Positions 1 to 6,968 of a DNA stretch of 64,000 bases are shown piece after piece. Each line of letters starts with the position of its first letter. Positions within the stretch are counted from its first letter, which is position 1. The notes below the pieces were generated by a model that had not been told where the DNA came from, searched no databases, and worked only from the letters and a program-made list of their open reading frames with translations. Source of the DNA: Kutzneria sp044547355 (GTDB lineage Bacteria > Actinomycetota > Actinomycetes > Mycobacteriales > Pseudonocardiaceae); the NCBI RefSeq assembly GCF_044547355.1, contig NZ_JBIUAG010000012.1:186001-250000 (forward strand), written 5' to 3'. Position numbers and translations under genes: made by a program.

Positions 1-138
1 GGGTGGTGGAGCGGCCTCGGGGGAGGGGTTCCACCAGGTCGGAACGCGCGGCAGGCGCCCGCATGGCAGGGGTGCCGACCGGCCCGGTGTCGAGGGGGCA
101 TCGGTTCGGTCGTCGGGAAGGCGGGCGCCGCGCGTGAA

Positions 139-172
139 GGACCCTTCACGTCAGCGGGGGTGTGAAGGGTCC
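139..172. terminator. Terminator-like hairpin
   Basis: The arms GGACCCTTCAC (139-149) and GTGAAGGGTCC (162-172) are perfectly complementary over 11 bp with a 12-nt loop. There is no U-tract, as is usual for high-GC actinomycete terminators. It probably ends a transcript entering from the left of the window. Confidence 0.55.
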
Positions 173-409
173 GGGCCGGAGGCGCAGGGCGCCGGCGTCG
201 GACGGGGAGACCCGACGCCGGACCGCCACAGCCGCCTCCGGCCCTTTCGCGTCCTCGGGCCAACCCCGTGTTGATCACACGCCGACGTGTATCTGGTCCG
301 TTCGAGCGATCCCTTGTTAAATCGTTGCGCTGTTCGAGGTGACTCGGCGGCACAATAAGCACGCATGGTGAGCCGGGTGGGGCCGGCGGGCCATGTTGCT
401 CCACGACAG

Positions 410-449
410 GACGCCGCCGCACGGGGGAACGACAAGGTGCGGCGGCGTC
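410..449 (+). promoter_or_regulatory. Perfect 13-bp hairpin in the leader of the repeat-peptide gene
   Basis: Arms 410-422 (GACGCCGCCGCAC) and 437-449 (GTGCGGCGGCGTC) match perfectly around a 14-nt A/G-rich loop (423-436). The hairpin ends 28 nt before the ATG at 478 and leaves the ribosome site (GAGGGGAC, about 467-474) free. It could be an attenuator, an mRNA-stability element or a regulator-binding structure; the sequence does not decide between these. Confidence 0.45.
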
Positions 450-477
450 ACCGGGGAACAGCAGAGGGGACGACATC

Positions 478-801
478 ATGAGCACCACTGACGACACCAC
501 GTCGACCAGCACGCCGGACGCGACTCTCGACCCCGCGACGGTGGCCGAGGTCGAGCAGGCGCTGGACGGCGTGCAGGGCGGCGGGGTCGCCCAGCCCAAC
601 GGCGGCATCGGCCACGCCGAGACCGTCCAGCCGGTCGCTCTCGTGCAGCCCGCCACCGGCGGCATCGGCCACCCGGAGGACCCGCAGCCCGGCCCGGTCC
701 CGCCGACCGCCGACGGCGGCATCGGTCACCCGGAGGGCCCCAAGCCGGACGGGATCGCCAAGCCGCACGGCGGCATCGGCCACGCCGAGGTCGTGCACTG
801 A
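478..801 (+). CDS. Small protein with four GGIGH(A/P)E repeats
   Basis: A 107-residue protein I cannot assign to a named family. Residues 1-20 are Thr/Ser/Asp-rich. Residues 21-36 form a short amphipathic helix-like stretch ending LDGVQGGG, which looks like a double-glycine leader boundary. The rest is Pro/Gly-rich with GGIGH at residues 42-46, 61-65, 80-84 and 98-102, each followed by A/P-E, so the period is 18-19 residues and the last copy sits near the C-terminus. There is no signal peptide, membrane segment or cysteine. The start is an ATG with a GAGGGGAC ribosome site. It precedes the sigma factor, acidic protein and TPR-CHAT protease on the same strand, separated by a hairpin. A role as protease substrate, modified precursor peptide or signal is inference from repeats and context only. 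Confidence 0.8.
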   Translation: MSTTDDTTSTSTPDATLDPATVAEVEQALDGVQGGGVAQPNGGIGHAETVQPVALVQPATGGIGHPEDPQPGPVPPTADGGIGHPEGPKPDGIAKPHGGIGHAEVVH

Positions 802-812
802 GGAGTGTCACC

Positions 813-852
813 CGGTCGGGTCGGTAACGGCTCCCGCCGCCCGGCCCGACCG
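813..852 (+). terminator. Hairpin after the repeat-peptide gene
   Basis: Arms CGGTCGGGTCGG (813-824) and CCGGCCCGACCG (841-852) pair over 12 positions with one G-U. It lies 12 nt after the TGA, so the peptide gene is probably transcribed separately or partially attenuated before the sigma gene. The rest of the 802-1114 gap has no gene I can support. Confidence 0.55.
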
Positions 853-1114
853 CGTCGTTATCAATTCGTGAGTATCTGAGCCCCAGTTGGCTGCTCTTAA
901 TCACGTCGGGCCCGTCCGGGGGCCCGCGGGAGTGAATGGGGCGGCGGTGGCAGCACACGGGAACACGCCGGGGGGCGTGGCCGTCATCGAGCACGATTGG
1001 CCCGACTGGCTGTGGACGACTACACCAGGTAGGGCAGGATGCAGGCACGGGGTGCGTCCCCGGGGTGGGGGGACCGGGACGCGCCTGCGTGCCTCAGACC
1101 CGGAGGTGCTTCGA

Positions 1115-1729
1115 ATGGCCGTTGACACGTGGGACGGGCTGACCGGCCATGACCCTTGGGAGGGGCTGACCGGTCATGACCGCCACGCGGCGTGTCTGGT
1201 CGCGGCCAGGGGCGGCAACCGCAGGGCGCTGGACGTGCTGGTGGCCGACCTGACGCCGCTGGTCTGGCACGTCACGCGCAGCCAGGGCCTGGACAAGGTG
1301 CACGCGGAGGACGTCGTGCAGACCGTCTGGCTGGCCCTGCTGCGCCACCTGGACCGGCTGCAACAGCCCAAGGCGCTGGCGGCGTGGCTGATCGTGACCG
1401 CCCGCCGGGAGGCCCAGCGGGCCAAGGCCACCGGCTACGACCGGGAGACCCCGGTGGCCGCCGAGGACCTGGTCGACATCCCGACCCAGGTGGACGGCCC
1501 CGAGCAGCACGCGCTGCGCGACGACCGGGACCGCCGGCTGTGGGCCGCGTTCAAGCAGCTCACCGACCGTTGTCAGAAACTGCTCACGCTCACCGTGCTG
1601 TCGGGCCGCGCCCAGTACGACGCGGTCGCGGAGGCGTTGGAGATGCCGCGCGGCAGCATCGGCCCGACCCGGGGCCGCTGTCTGATCTCCCTGCGCGAGC
1701 TGCTGGACGCAGAAGGGGGGCCGCAGTGA
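1115..1729 (+). CDS. ECF-like RNA polymerase sigma factor
   Basis: A sigma-70 family protein of 204 residues from the ATG at 1115. That start has a CGGAGGTG ribosome site and is preferred over an in-frame TTG at 887, which would add 76 unstructured residues. The region-2-like helix pair (VHAEDVVQTVWLALLRHL, then AAWLIVTARREAQR) lies at about residues 65-105. The region-4 helix-turn-helix is at about 150-200 (AVAEALEMPRGSIGPTRGRC). A short N-terminal near-duplication (W-D/E-GLTGHD twice) precedes region 2. There is no C-terminal extension or membrane anchor, and no classic zinc anti-sigma gene nearby. It overlaps the next gene by GTGA, so the two are translationally coupled. Its regulation probably involves the downstream protein or the CHAT protease. 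Confidence 0.85.
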   Translation: MAVDTWDGLTGHDPWEGLTGHDRHAACLVAARGGNRRALDVLVADLTPLVWHVTRSQGLDKVHAEDVVQTVWLALLRHLDRLQQPKALAAWLIVTARREAQRAKATGYDRETPVAAEDLVDIPTQVDGPEQHALRDDRDRRLWAAFKQLTDRCQKLLTLTVLSGRAQYDAVAEALEMPRGSIGPTRGRCLISLRELLDAEGGPQ

Positions 1730-2235
1730 GCGCCGATCACGAGGACGAGTTCGACGAGGCCGGTCTGGACATGGACAACCTGACCGAGCAGGACCTGCTC
1801 CTGCTCGCCGAGCTCGACGTGCTGTTCGACAAGGTCGACCCGGTGCCGGCCGACCTGGTCGAGCGCGTGCAGTTCGCCATCGCGCTGGAGGACCTCGACG
1901 TCGAGGTCGCGCGCTGGGAGCGCGCCGAGGAGCTGGCCGGCGTCCGGGGCGCCGGCCCGAACACCGTCACCTTCACCGTGGAAGACCTGACCATCATGGT
2001 CAGCTTCGCCCCGGCCGGTGCCGGGTACCGGTTCGACGGCTGGCTGGTGCCCGGAGGTCCGCACACCGTCGAGGTCCGGGTGGCCGGGCACTCCTCGACC
2101 ACCGCGGAGGCCGACGAGGGCGGCCGGTTCGCGGTGGACGACGTGCCCAAGGGGACCACGCAGCTGGTGGTGCACCTGGCCAACGGAACGGGCTCACGGC
2201 CCCGGACGATCGTGACGCCGACGCTCATGCTGTAG
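1726..2235 (+). CDS. Acidic N-terminal protein with a beta-rich (carboxypeptidase-regulatory-like) C-terminus
   Basis: 169 residues, GTG start overlapping the sigma stop codon (GTGA). Residues 1-65 are strongly acidic and probably helical (NLTEQDLLLLAELDVLFD, then PADLVERVQFAIALEDLDVE). Residues about 75-169 alternate in beta-strand fashion (VTFTVEDLTIMVSF, a WLVPGGPHTVEVRV strand pair, GRFAVDDVPKGTTQLVVHL) and resemble a carboxypeptidase-regulatory/transthyretin-like sandwich. There is no signal peptide. Its place between the sigma and the TPR-CHAT protease, with coupling to the sigma, suggests a sigma-binding regulator or protease substrate. That is an inference by analogy to Csx30, not sequence similarity. 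The family assignment of the C-terminal domain is tentative. Confidence 0.75.
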   Translation: MSADHEDEFDEAGLDMDNLTEQDLLLLAELDVLFDKVDPVPADLVERVQFAIALEDLDVEVARWERAEELAGVRGAGPNTVTFTVEDLTIMVSFAPAGAGYRFDGWLVPGGPHTVEVRVAGHSSTTAEADEGGRFAVDDVPKGTTQLVVHLANGTGSRPRTIVTPTLML

Positions 2236-2283
2236 GCGACTCTCGATCTTTCCCCGGACGGTGGACACCACACTGCCGGCGGG

Positions 2284-4932
2284 GTGTGCTGGTATGTACG
2301 GGTGCCTCCGTCGTCCCCAGCAGCTGCCGCGCGCCCTGGCGTCGCCGCGCAGGTGCTGGACCGGGTGACCAGGCTGCACGCCGACGCCCACCAGATCGCC
2401 CTGTCCCAGCAGTACGTCAAGGCGTCCCGGCTCAACCGCCGGGGCCTGCGGATGCTGGACCGGCTGCCGGCCGAGGACCCGGACCAGCAGACGCTGCGGG
2501 TCCGGGTGCTGGCCTCGCTCGCGCACACCGACTCCGAGGCGTACGGGATCCGCGAGGGCATGCCGTCGCTGGACCTGGCCGGCCGGCTGGTGTCGTCGAT
2601 GCCGGTCGGCTCCCAGCGGATGGCGCTGGAGGGCCTGATCGAGCGCCAGCACGGCAACATCCTGTGGCGGGCCGGCCGGCTGCCCGAGGCCCGCGCCGTG
2701 CTGGACAAGGCCGTGGTCGCCGCGGACAAGGCGCTGGCCTCCGGCGCGCCGGTGGAGAACGGCCTGATCAGCGCGCTGACCGCCCGGGCGCTGGTGAACA
2801 TCGCCATGGGCCATCCCACCTCGGCCGGCGACGACCTGCGTCGCTGCCTGTGGCTGGGCCACACCTATCACGCGCCGCTGACGCTGGCCATCACCACCAC
2901 CAACCTCGGCGAGATGCACTACCGGATGGGCGATGCCCCGACGGCGCTGCGCTACTACGAGGAAGCCGAGCGGCTGATGCAGCGCGTCGCGCCGACCGCC
3001 GTGTCGAAGGTGCGGTCCGACCGGGCGCAGGTGCTGCTGTTCGCCGGGCTGGCCGAGGAGGCCGCCAACGCGCTGGACGAGTCCTTCGCCAGCCTGCGGG
3101 CGCAGGGCAGCAACCGGGACCTGGCTGAGGCCGAGACGCTGCGGGCCGCCGCCGCCGTGATGGCCGGCGACTACGCCGCCGCGCGGGCGTTCGCCGCCCT
3201 CGCCCGGCGTCGGCACCTGCGGCAGGAGCGTCCGGTGCTGGCCTGGCTGGCCTCGCTGACCGGGCTGCACGCCGCCGTCGCCGTTGCGCTGAGCGGCCCT
3301 CGCAAGCCGTCGAAGTCGTTGGTACGCCAGGCTTTGCAGCTGTCGGAGCAGATGGGCGGGGTGGCCAAGACCGACGAGGCCGCCGTCGCCAAGCTGCTGG
3401 CCGTGCGGGTGCTGCTGCGGCGGGGCGAGGTCGAGGAAGCCACCCGGCTGTTGGCCGAGACGCCCGCGCCCCGGCGCTTCACCTCCATCGACCACCGCAT
3501 GCTCCGCCGGCTGGTCCGGGCCGAGGTGGCCGTGGCCACCGGCGACCGCCGCACCGCCTTCAGCCAGGCCCGGGTCGGGTTCGCCGAGCTGGGGCGCACC
3601 CGGGACCGCATGGGCGGGCTGGAGCTGGTGTCCGGCACCGCCGTGCACGGGCGTGAACTCGGCGTGCTGGCCGTGCGGCTGGTGTTGGACGGCGGGCGCT
3701 CCGCCGCCAACGCGCGGCGGCTGTTCGGCTGGCTGGAGCGGACCCGGGCCCAGGTGTACCGGTACGAGCCGCAGCCCTCCATCGACGACCCCGAGCTGGC
3801 CGACCGGGTCAGCGAGATCCGCAACCTCACCCGGTCCATGCAGCTGGCCAAGGCCGAGGGCCGGTCGGTGCGGGAGATGGCCGCCCGGCAGGCCGCGTTG
3901 CAGCAGGAGGTCACCCGGCTGGGCTGGCAGACCACGGTGTGGGGCCGGCCGCGGCCGGTGGCCGACCTGGCCGAGGTCGGCAAGCGGCTGGAGGACCGGG
4001 CGATGATCAGCTTCGCCGCGGTCGAGGACGCCCTGGTCGCCGTGGTCATCGTGGACGGCCGGCCGCGGCTGGTGCGGCTGGGTCGCGTCGCCGACGCGCA
4101 GCAGGCCGCCCAGATGCTGCACGCCGACCTCGACGCCCTGGCCCCCGACCACCTGCCCGCCGCCCTGGTCGAGGTCGTGTCCTCCTCGGCCCGTCGGCGG
4201 GCCGAGTCCCTGGACGAGCAGCTGCTGCGGCCGCTGGCCGCGGTCATCGGCGACCGGGAGCTCGTCATCGTGCCCACCGCTCCCCTCTACCCCATCGCCT
4301 GGGGCGCGCTGCCGTCCCTGCGTGGCCGGCCCGTCGTCGTCGCCCCGTCCGCCACCGCCTGGCTCTCCGCCTCCGCCGACCAGCAACTGCCCGGCACCGG
4401 CCGCAGCGTCCTCGTCGGCGGTCCCGACCTGCCCGCCGCCGTCGGCGAGGTCGCCCAGCTCACCCGCTACCTGCCCGGCGCCCAGGTGCTGCACGGTCCT
4501 CAGGCCACCGTCGAGGCCGTGTTGGAGGCCCTCGACGGCGCTCAGCTGGCCCATGTCGCCGCCCATGGCGTGCACGAGCCCGGCAACGCCCTGTTCTCCC
4601 GCCTCGACCTCGTCGACGGCGGCCTGTTCGCCCACGAGACCGCCCGCCTGCAACGCCCGCCCGAGCAGGTCGTCCTGGCCGCGTGCGAACTCGCCATGAG
4701 CCGCATCCGCCCCGGCGACGAGGCCCTCGGCTTCGCCGGCGCCCTGCTGGCCACCGGCGTCCGCACCGTCACCGCCGCCGTCTCCCGCGTCGGCGACCAC
4801 ACCGCCGCCGAGAGCATGGCCTTCTACCACCGCCGCGTAGCCGAAGGCGCCCGCCCCGCCGTAGCCCTGGCCGACGCCACCGCCGCCGACCCCTTCCGCC
4901 GCCCCTTCATCTGCCTAGGCGCGAGCAACTAG
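2284..4932 (+). CDS. TPR-CHAT caspase-like protease
   Basis: 882 residues. The first ~540 are Ala/Leu-rich antiparallel helices that read as tetratricopeptide-type repeats (for example ALTARALVNIAMG and TNLGEMHYRMGDAPTALRYYEEAERL). Residues about 560-882 form a CHAT domain. The catalytic dyad is visible: His761 in HVAAHG and Cys801 in VVLAACELA, with the typical GDEALGFAGALLATG helix after it. There is no signal peptide, so it should be cytosolic. The GTG at 2284 is 48 nt after the previous stop; a GTG at 2302 is also possible. It is the last gene of the sigma/acidic-protein transcript. CHAT proteases of this layout (Csx29, for instance) are held inactive until a TPR partner is sensed, then cut a neighbouring protein. 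The trigger and substrate here are unknown; the acidic protein and the GGIGH peptide are the obvious candidates. Confidence 0.88.
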   Translation: MCWYVRVPPSSPAAAARPGVAAQVLDRVTRLHADAHQIALSQQYVKASRLNRRGLRMLDRLPAEDPDQQTLRVRVLASLAHTDSEAYGIREGMPSLDLAGRLVSSMPVGSQRMALEGLIERQHGNILWRAGRLPEARAVLDKAVVAADKALASGAPVENGLISALTARALVNIAMGHPTSAGDDLRRCLWLGHTYHAPLTLAITTTNLGEMHYRMGDAPTALRYYEEAERLMQRVAPTAVSKVRSDRAQVLLFAGLAEEAANALDESFASLRAQGSNRDLAEAETLRAAAAVMAGDYAAARAFAALARRRHLRQERPVLAWLASLTGLHAAVAVALSGPRKPSKSLVRQALQLSEQMGGVAKTDEAAVAKLLAVRVLLRRGEVEEATRLLAETPAPRRFTSIDHRMLRRLVRAEVAVATGDRRTAFSQARVGFAELGRTRDRMGGLELVSGTAVHGRELGVLAVRLVLDGGRSAANARRLFGWLERTRAQVYRYEPQPSIDDPELADRVSEIRNLTRSMQLAKAEGRSVREMAARQAALQQEVTRLGWQTTVWGRPRPVADLAEVGKRLEDRAMISFAAVEDALVAVVIVDGRPRLVRLGRVADAQQAAQMLHADLDALAPDHLPAALVEVVSSSARRRAESLDEQLLRPLAAVIGDRELVIVPTAPLYPIAWGALPSLRGRPVVVAPSATAWLSASADQQLPGTGRSVLVGGPDLPAAVGEVAQLTRYLPGAQVLHGPQATVEAVLEALDGAQLAHVAAHGVHEPGNALFSRLDLVDGGLFAHETARLQRPPEQVVLAACELAMSRIRPGDEALGFAGALLATGVRTVTAAVSRVGDHTAAESMAFYHRRVAEGARPAVALADATAADPFRRPFICLGASN

Positions 4933-5107
4933 ACGAGCCCACCACGCCGTTCAGCGGCGGGCGGGTGGGGCACGCAAGGGGGCCGGGCCGGGCAGGGGCA
5001 GTTCATCCGGCTCATGGCCCGAAACGTCGAGGATGGCAACCCGTGACGGGGTCCGGGGCGAAGCCCCGGCGTGGGGGCGTGGGGGCCAGGCCCCCTCAAG
5101 ACACGAA
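4933..5107. repeat. Convergent intergenic region with short GC palindromes
   Basis: No gene is seen between the CHAT gene and groEL. It contains CCGGGGC-GAA-GCCCCGG (5053-5069) and GGGGGCC-A-GGCCCCC (5081-5095), small palindromes of the type commonly scattered in actinomycete intergenic DNA. They may terminate the CHAT transcript. Confidence 0.5.
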
Positions 5108-5146
5108 GGCGGCCCCTGTTCGCGCTTTCCGCGAACAGGGGCCGCC
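5108..5146 (-). terminator. Strong terminator of groEL
   Basis: Arms 5108-5124 and 5130-5146 are perfectly complementary over 17 bp around a CTTTC loop. The hairpin lies 15 nt beyond the groEL stop on the minus strand and may work in both directions. Confidence 0.75.
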
Positions 5147-5161
5147 CAGGGCCGACTTCTC

Positions 5162-6784
5162 TCAGAAGTCCATGCCGCCGGCGTCCGGGGCGCCGGCCGG
5201 GGCCGGGTTCTTCTCCGGCTTGTCGGCGACGACGGCCTCGGTGGTGAGGAACAGCGCGGCGATCGACGCGGCGTTCTGCAGCGCCGAGCGGGTGACCTTG
5301 GCCGGGTCGATGATGCCCGCGGCCACCAGGTCCTTGTACTCGCCGGTCGCGGCGTCCAGGCCCTCGCCGGCCTTGAGACCCTTGACCTTCTCCACCACGA
5401 CGCCGCCCTCGAGGCCGGCGTTGACGGCGATCTGCTTCAGGGGCGCCTCGACGGCGACCTTGACGATGTTCGCGCCGGTGGCCTCGTCACCCGACAGGGT
5501 CAGGCCCGCGAACGCGGCCTCGGCGGCCTGCAGCAGGGCGACGCCGCCACCGGCGACGATGCCCTCCTCCACGGCGGCCTTGGCGTTGCGCACCGCGTCC
5601 TCGATGCGGTGCTTGCGCTCCTTGAGCTCGACCTCGGTGGCGGCGCCGGCCTTGATGACGGCGACACCGCCGGCCAGCTTGGCCAGGCGCTCCTGGAGCT
5701 TCTCGCGGTCGTAGTCCGAGTCGGACTTCTCGATCTCCGCGCGGATCTGCTTGACGCGGCCCTGGATCTGCTCGGCGTCGCCGGCGCCCTCGACGATGGT
5801 GGTCTCGTCCTTGGTGACCACGATCTTGCGCGCCTTGCCCAGCAGGGACAGGTCGGCGTTCTCCAGCTTCAGGCCCACGTCCTCGGAGATGACCTGGCCG
5901 CCGGTGAGGGTGGCGATGTCCTGGAGGATGGCCTTGCGGCGGTCGCCGAAGCCCGGGGCCTTGACGGCGACGGACTTGAAGGTGCCGCGGATCTTGTTGA
6001 CCACCAGGGTCGCCAGGGCCTCGCCCTCGACGTCCTCGGAGATGATCAGGAGCGGCTTGCCGCCCTGGATGACCTTCTCCAGCAGCGGCAGCAGGTCCTT
6101 GACGGAGCTGATCTTGGAGCCGAACAGCAGGATGTACGGGTCCTCGAGGACCGCTTCCTGACGCTCGGCGTCGGTCACGAAGTAACCGGAGATGTAGCCC
6201 TTGTCGAAGCGCATGCCCTCGGTGAGCTCCAGCTCGAGCCCGAGGGTGTTGCTCTCCTCGACGGTGATGACGCCTTCCTTGCCGACCTTGTCCATCGCCT
6301 CGGCGATGAGCTCGCCGATGGTGGAGTCGGCGGCGGAGATGGACGCGGTGGCAGCGATCTGCTCCTTCGTCTCGATCTCCTTGGCGGTCTTGAGCAGCTG
6401 CTCGGCGACGGCCTCGACGGCCTTCTCGATGCCGCGCTTGAGACCGAGCGGGTTGGCGCCGGCGGCGACGTTGCGCAGACCCTCGCGCACCAGCGCCTGG
6501 GCCAGCACGGTCGCGGTGGTGGTGCCGTCACCCGCGACGTCGTCGGTCTTCTTGGCGACCTCCTTGACGAGCTCGGCCCCGATCTTCTCCCACGGGTCCT
6601 CGAGCTCGATCTCCTTGGCGATGGAGACACCATCGTTGGTGATGGTGGGGGCGCCCCACTTCTTCTCCAGCACGACGTTGCGACCCTTGGGGCCGAGCGT
6701 CACCTTGACGGCGTCTGCGAGGGTGTTCATCCCGCGCTCGAGACCGCGGCGGGCGTCCTCGTCGAACGCGATCATCTTGGCCAT
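5162..6784 (-). CDS. groEL: 60-kDa chaperonin GroEL (GroEL2 type)
   Basis: 540 residues, the standard GroEL length. It starts MAKMIAFDEDARRG at the ATG at 6784, with GGAGG about 11 nt upstream; longer frames add a non-homologous leader. The equatorial ATP site shows GDGTTTATVLAQALV and the apical and intermediate regions are intact. The C-terminus ends in PDAGGMDF rather than the His-rich tail of GroEL1. It folds client proteins in the cytosol together with GroES, and no groES lies next to it, as is usual for actinobacterial GroEL2. Two CIRCE operators upstream indicate HrcA heat-shock repression. Divergent moeA downstream of the kinase and cold-shock genes matches the M. tuberculosis neighbourhood. 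Confidence 0.98.
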   Translation of the reverse strand: MAKMIAFDEDARRGLERGMNTLADAVKVTLGPKGRNVVLEKKWGAPTITNDGVSIAKEIELEDPWEKIGAELVKEVAKKTDDVAGDGTTTATVLAQALVREGLRNVAAGANPLGLKRGIEKAVEAVAEQLLKTAKEIETKEQIAATASISAADSTIGELIAEAMDKVGKEGVITVEESNTLGLELELTEGMRFDKGYISGYFVTDAERQEAVLEDPYILLFGSKISSVKDLLPLLEKVIQGGKPLLIISEDVEGEALATLVVNKIRGTFKSVAVKAPGFGDRRKAILQDIATLTGGQVISEDVGLKLENADLSLLGKARKIVVTKDETTIVEGAGDAEQIQGRVKQIRAEIEKSDSDYDREKLQERLAKLAGGVAVIKAGAATEVELKERKHRIEDAVRNAKAAVEEGIVAGGGVALLQAAEAAFAGLTLSGDEATGANIVKVAVEAPLKQIAVNAGLEGGVVVEKVKGLKAGEGLDAATGEYKDLVAAGIIDPAKVTRSALQNAASIAALFLTTEAVVADKPEKNPAPAGAPDAGGMDF

Positions 6785-6897
6785 TGCGGTGTGGTCCTCC
6801 GGAATATGGATGACACGGTGCTCGGCCAGGCTCGGTGCCCGCGACGGACGACCCACCGGGGTTCACCCGGCCGGCCTCACCGTCCCGACCTAACGTG

Positions 6898-6924
6898 TTG
6901 GCACTCGTAGTGCCCGAGTGCTAG
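6898..6924 (-). promoter_or_regulatory. CIRCE operator 1 (HrcA site)
   Basis: TTGGCACTC-N9-GAGTGCTAG. This fits the CIRCE consensus TTAGCACTC-N9-GAGTGCTAA with one change in each arm, and lies about 115 nt upstream of the groEL start. Confidence 0.92.
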
Positions 6925-6931
6925 TTCGTGT

Positions 6932-6958
6932 TTAGCACTCGGACGCGGCGAGTGCAAG
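6932..6958 (-). promoter_or_regulatory. CIRCE operator 2 (HrcA site)
   Basis: TTAGCACTC-N9-GAGTGCAAG, a perfect left arm and one change in the right arm. The two operators are 34 bp apart, so two HrcA dimers could bind in tandem. The second ends 10 nt before the stop of the neighbouring kinase gene. Confidence 0.92.
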
Positions 6959-6968
6959 CAAACACCGC

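Larger units (their letters stand above)
1..477. other. Leader region without a gene
   Basis: I see no convincing coding frame here; the only open frame runs antisense and has no family resemblance. It holds a terminator-like hairpin at 139-172 and a perfect hairpin at 410-449 just before the GGIGH-repeat gene. A promoter for that gene probably lies around 300-360, where an AT-richer patch stands out, but no clear -35/-10 pair can be assigned. Confidence 0.5.

Noticed and set aside
289..902. GTATCTG followed by TTAA(A)TC upstream of both the repeat-peptide and sigma genes as a shared promoter
   Set aside because: The spacing differs (28 versus 25 nt) and the 7-mer alone is too short to be meaningful.
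887..1114. N-terminal extension of the sigma factor from a TTG at 887
   Set aside because: It adds 76 unstructured residues with no homology, whereas the ATG at 1115 has a good ribosome site and gives the usual length.
2194..4830. A long antisense open frame (878 codons) opposite the CHAT gene
   Set aside because: The sense frame has clear CHAT motifs. The antisense translation is a Gly/Gln/His-rich mirror typical of high-GC shadow frames.
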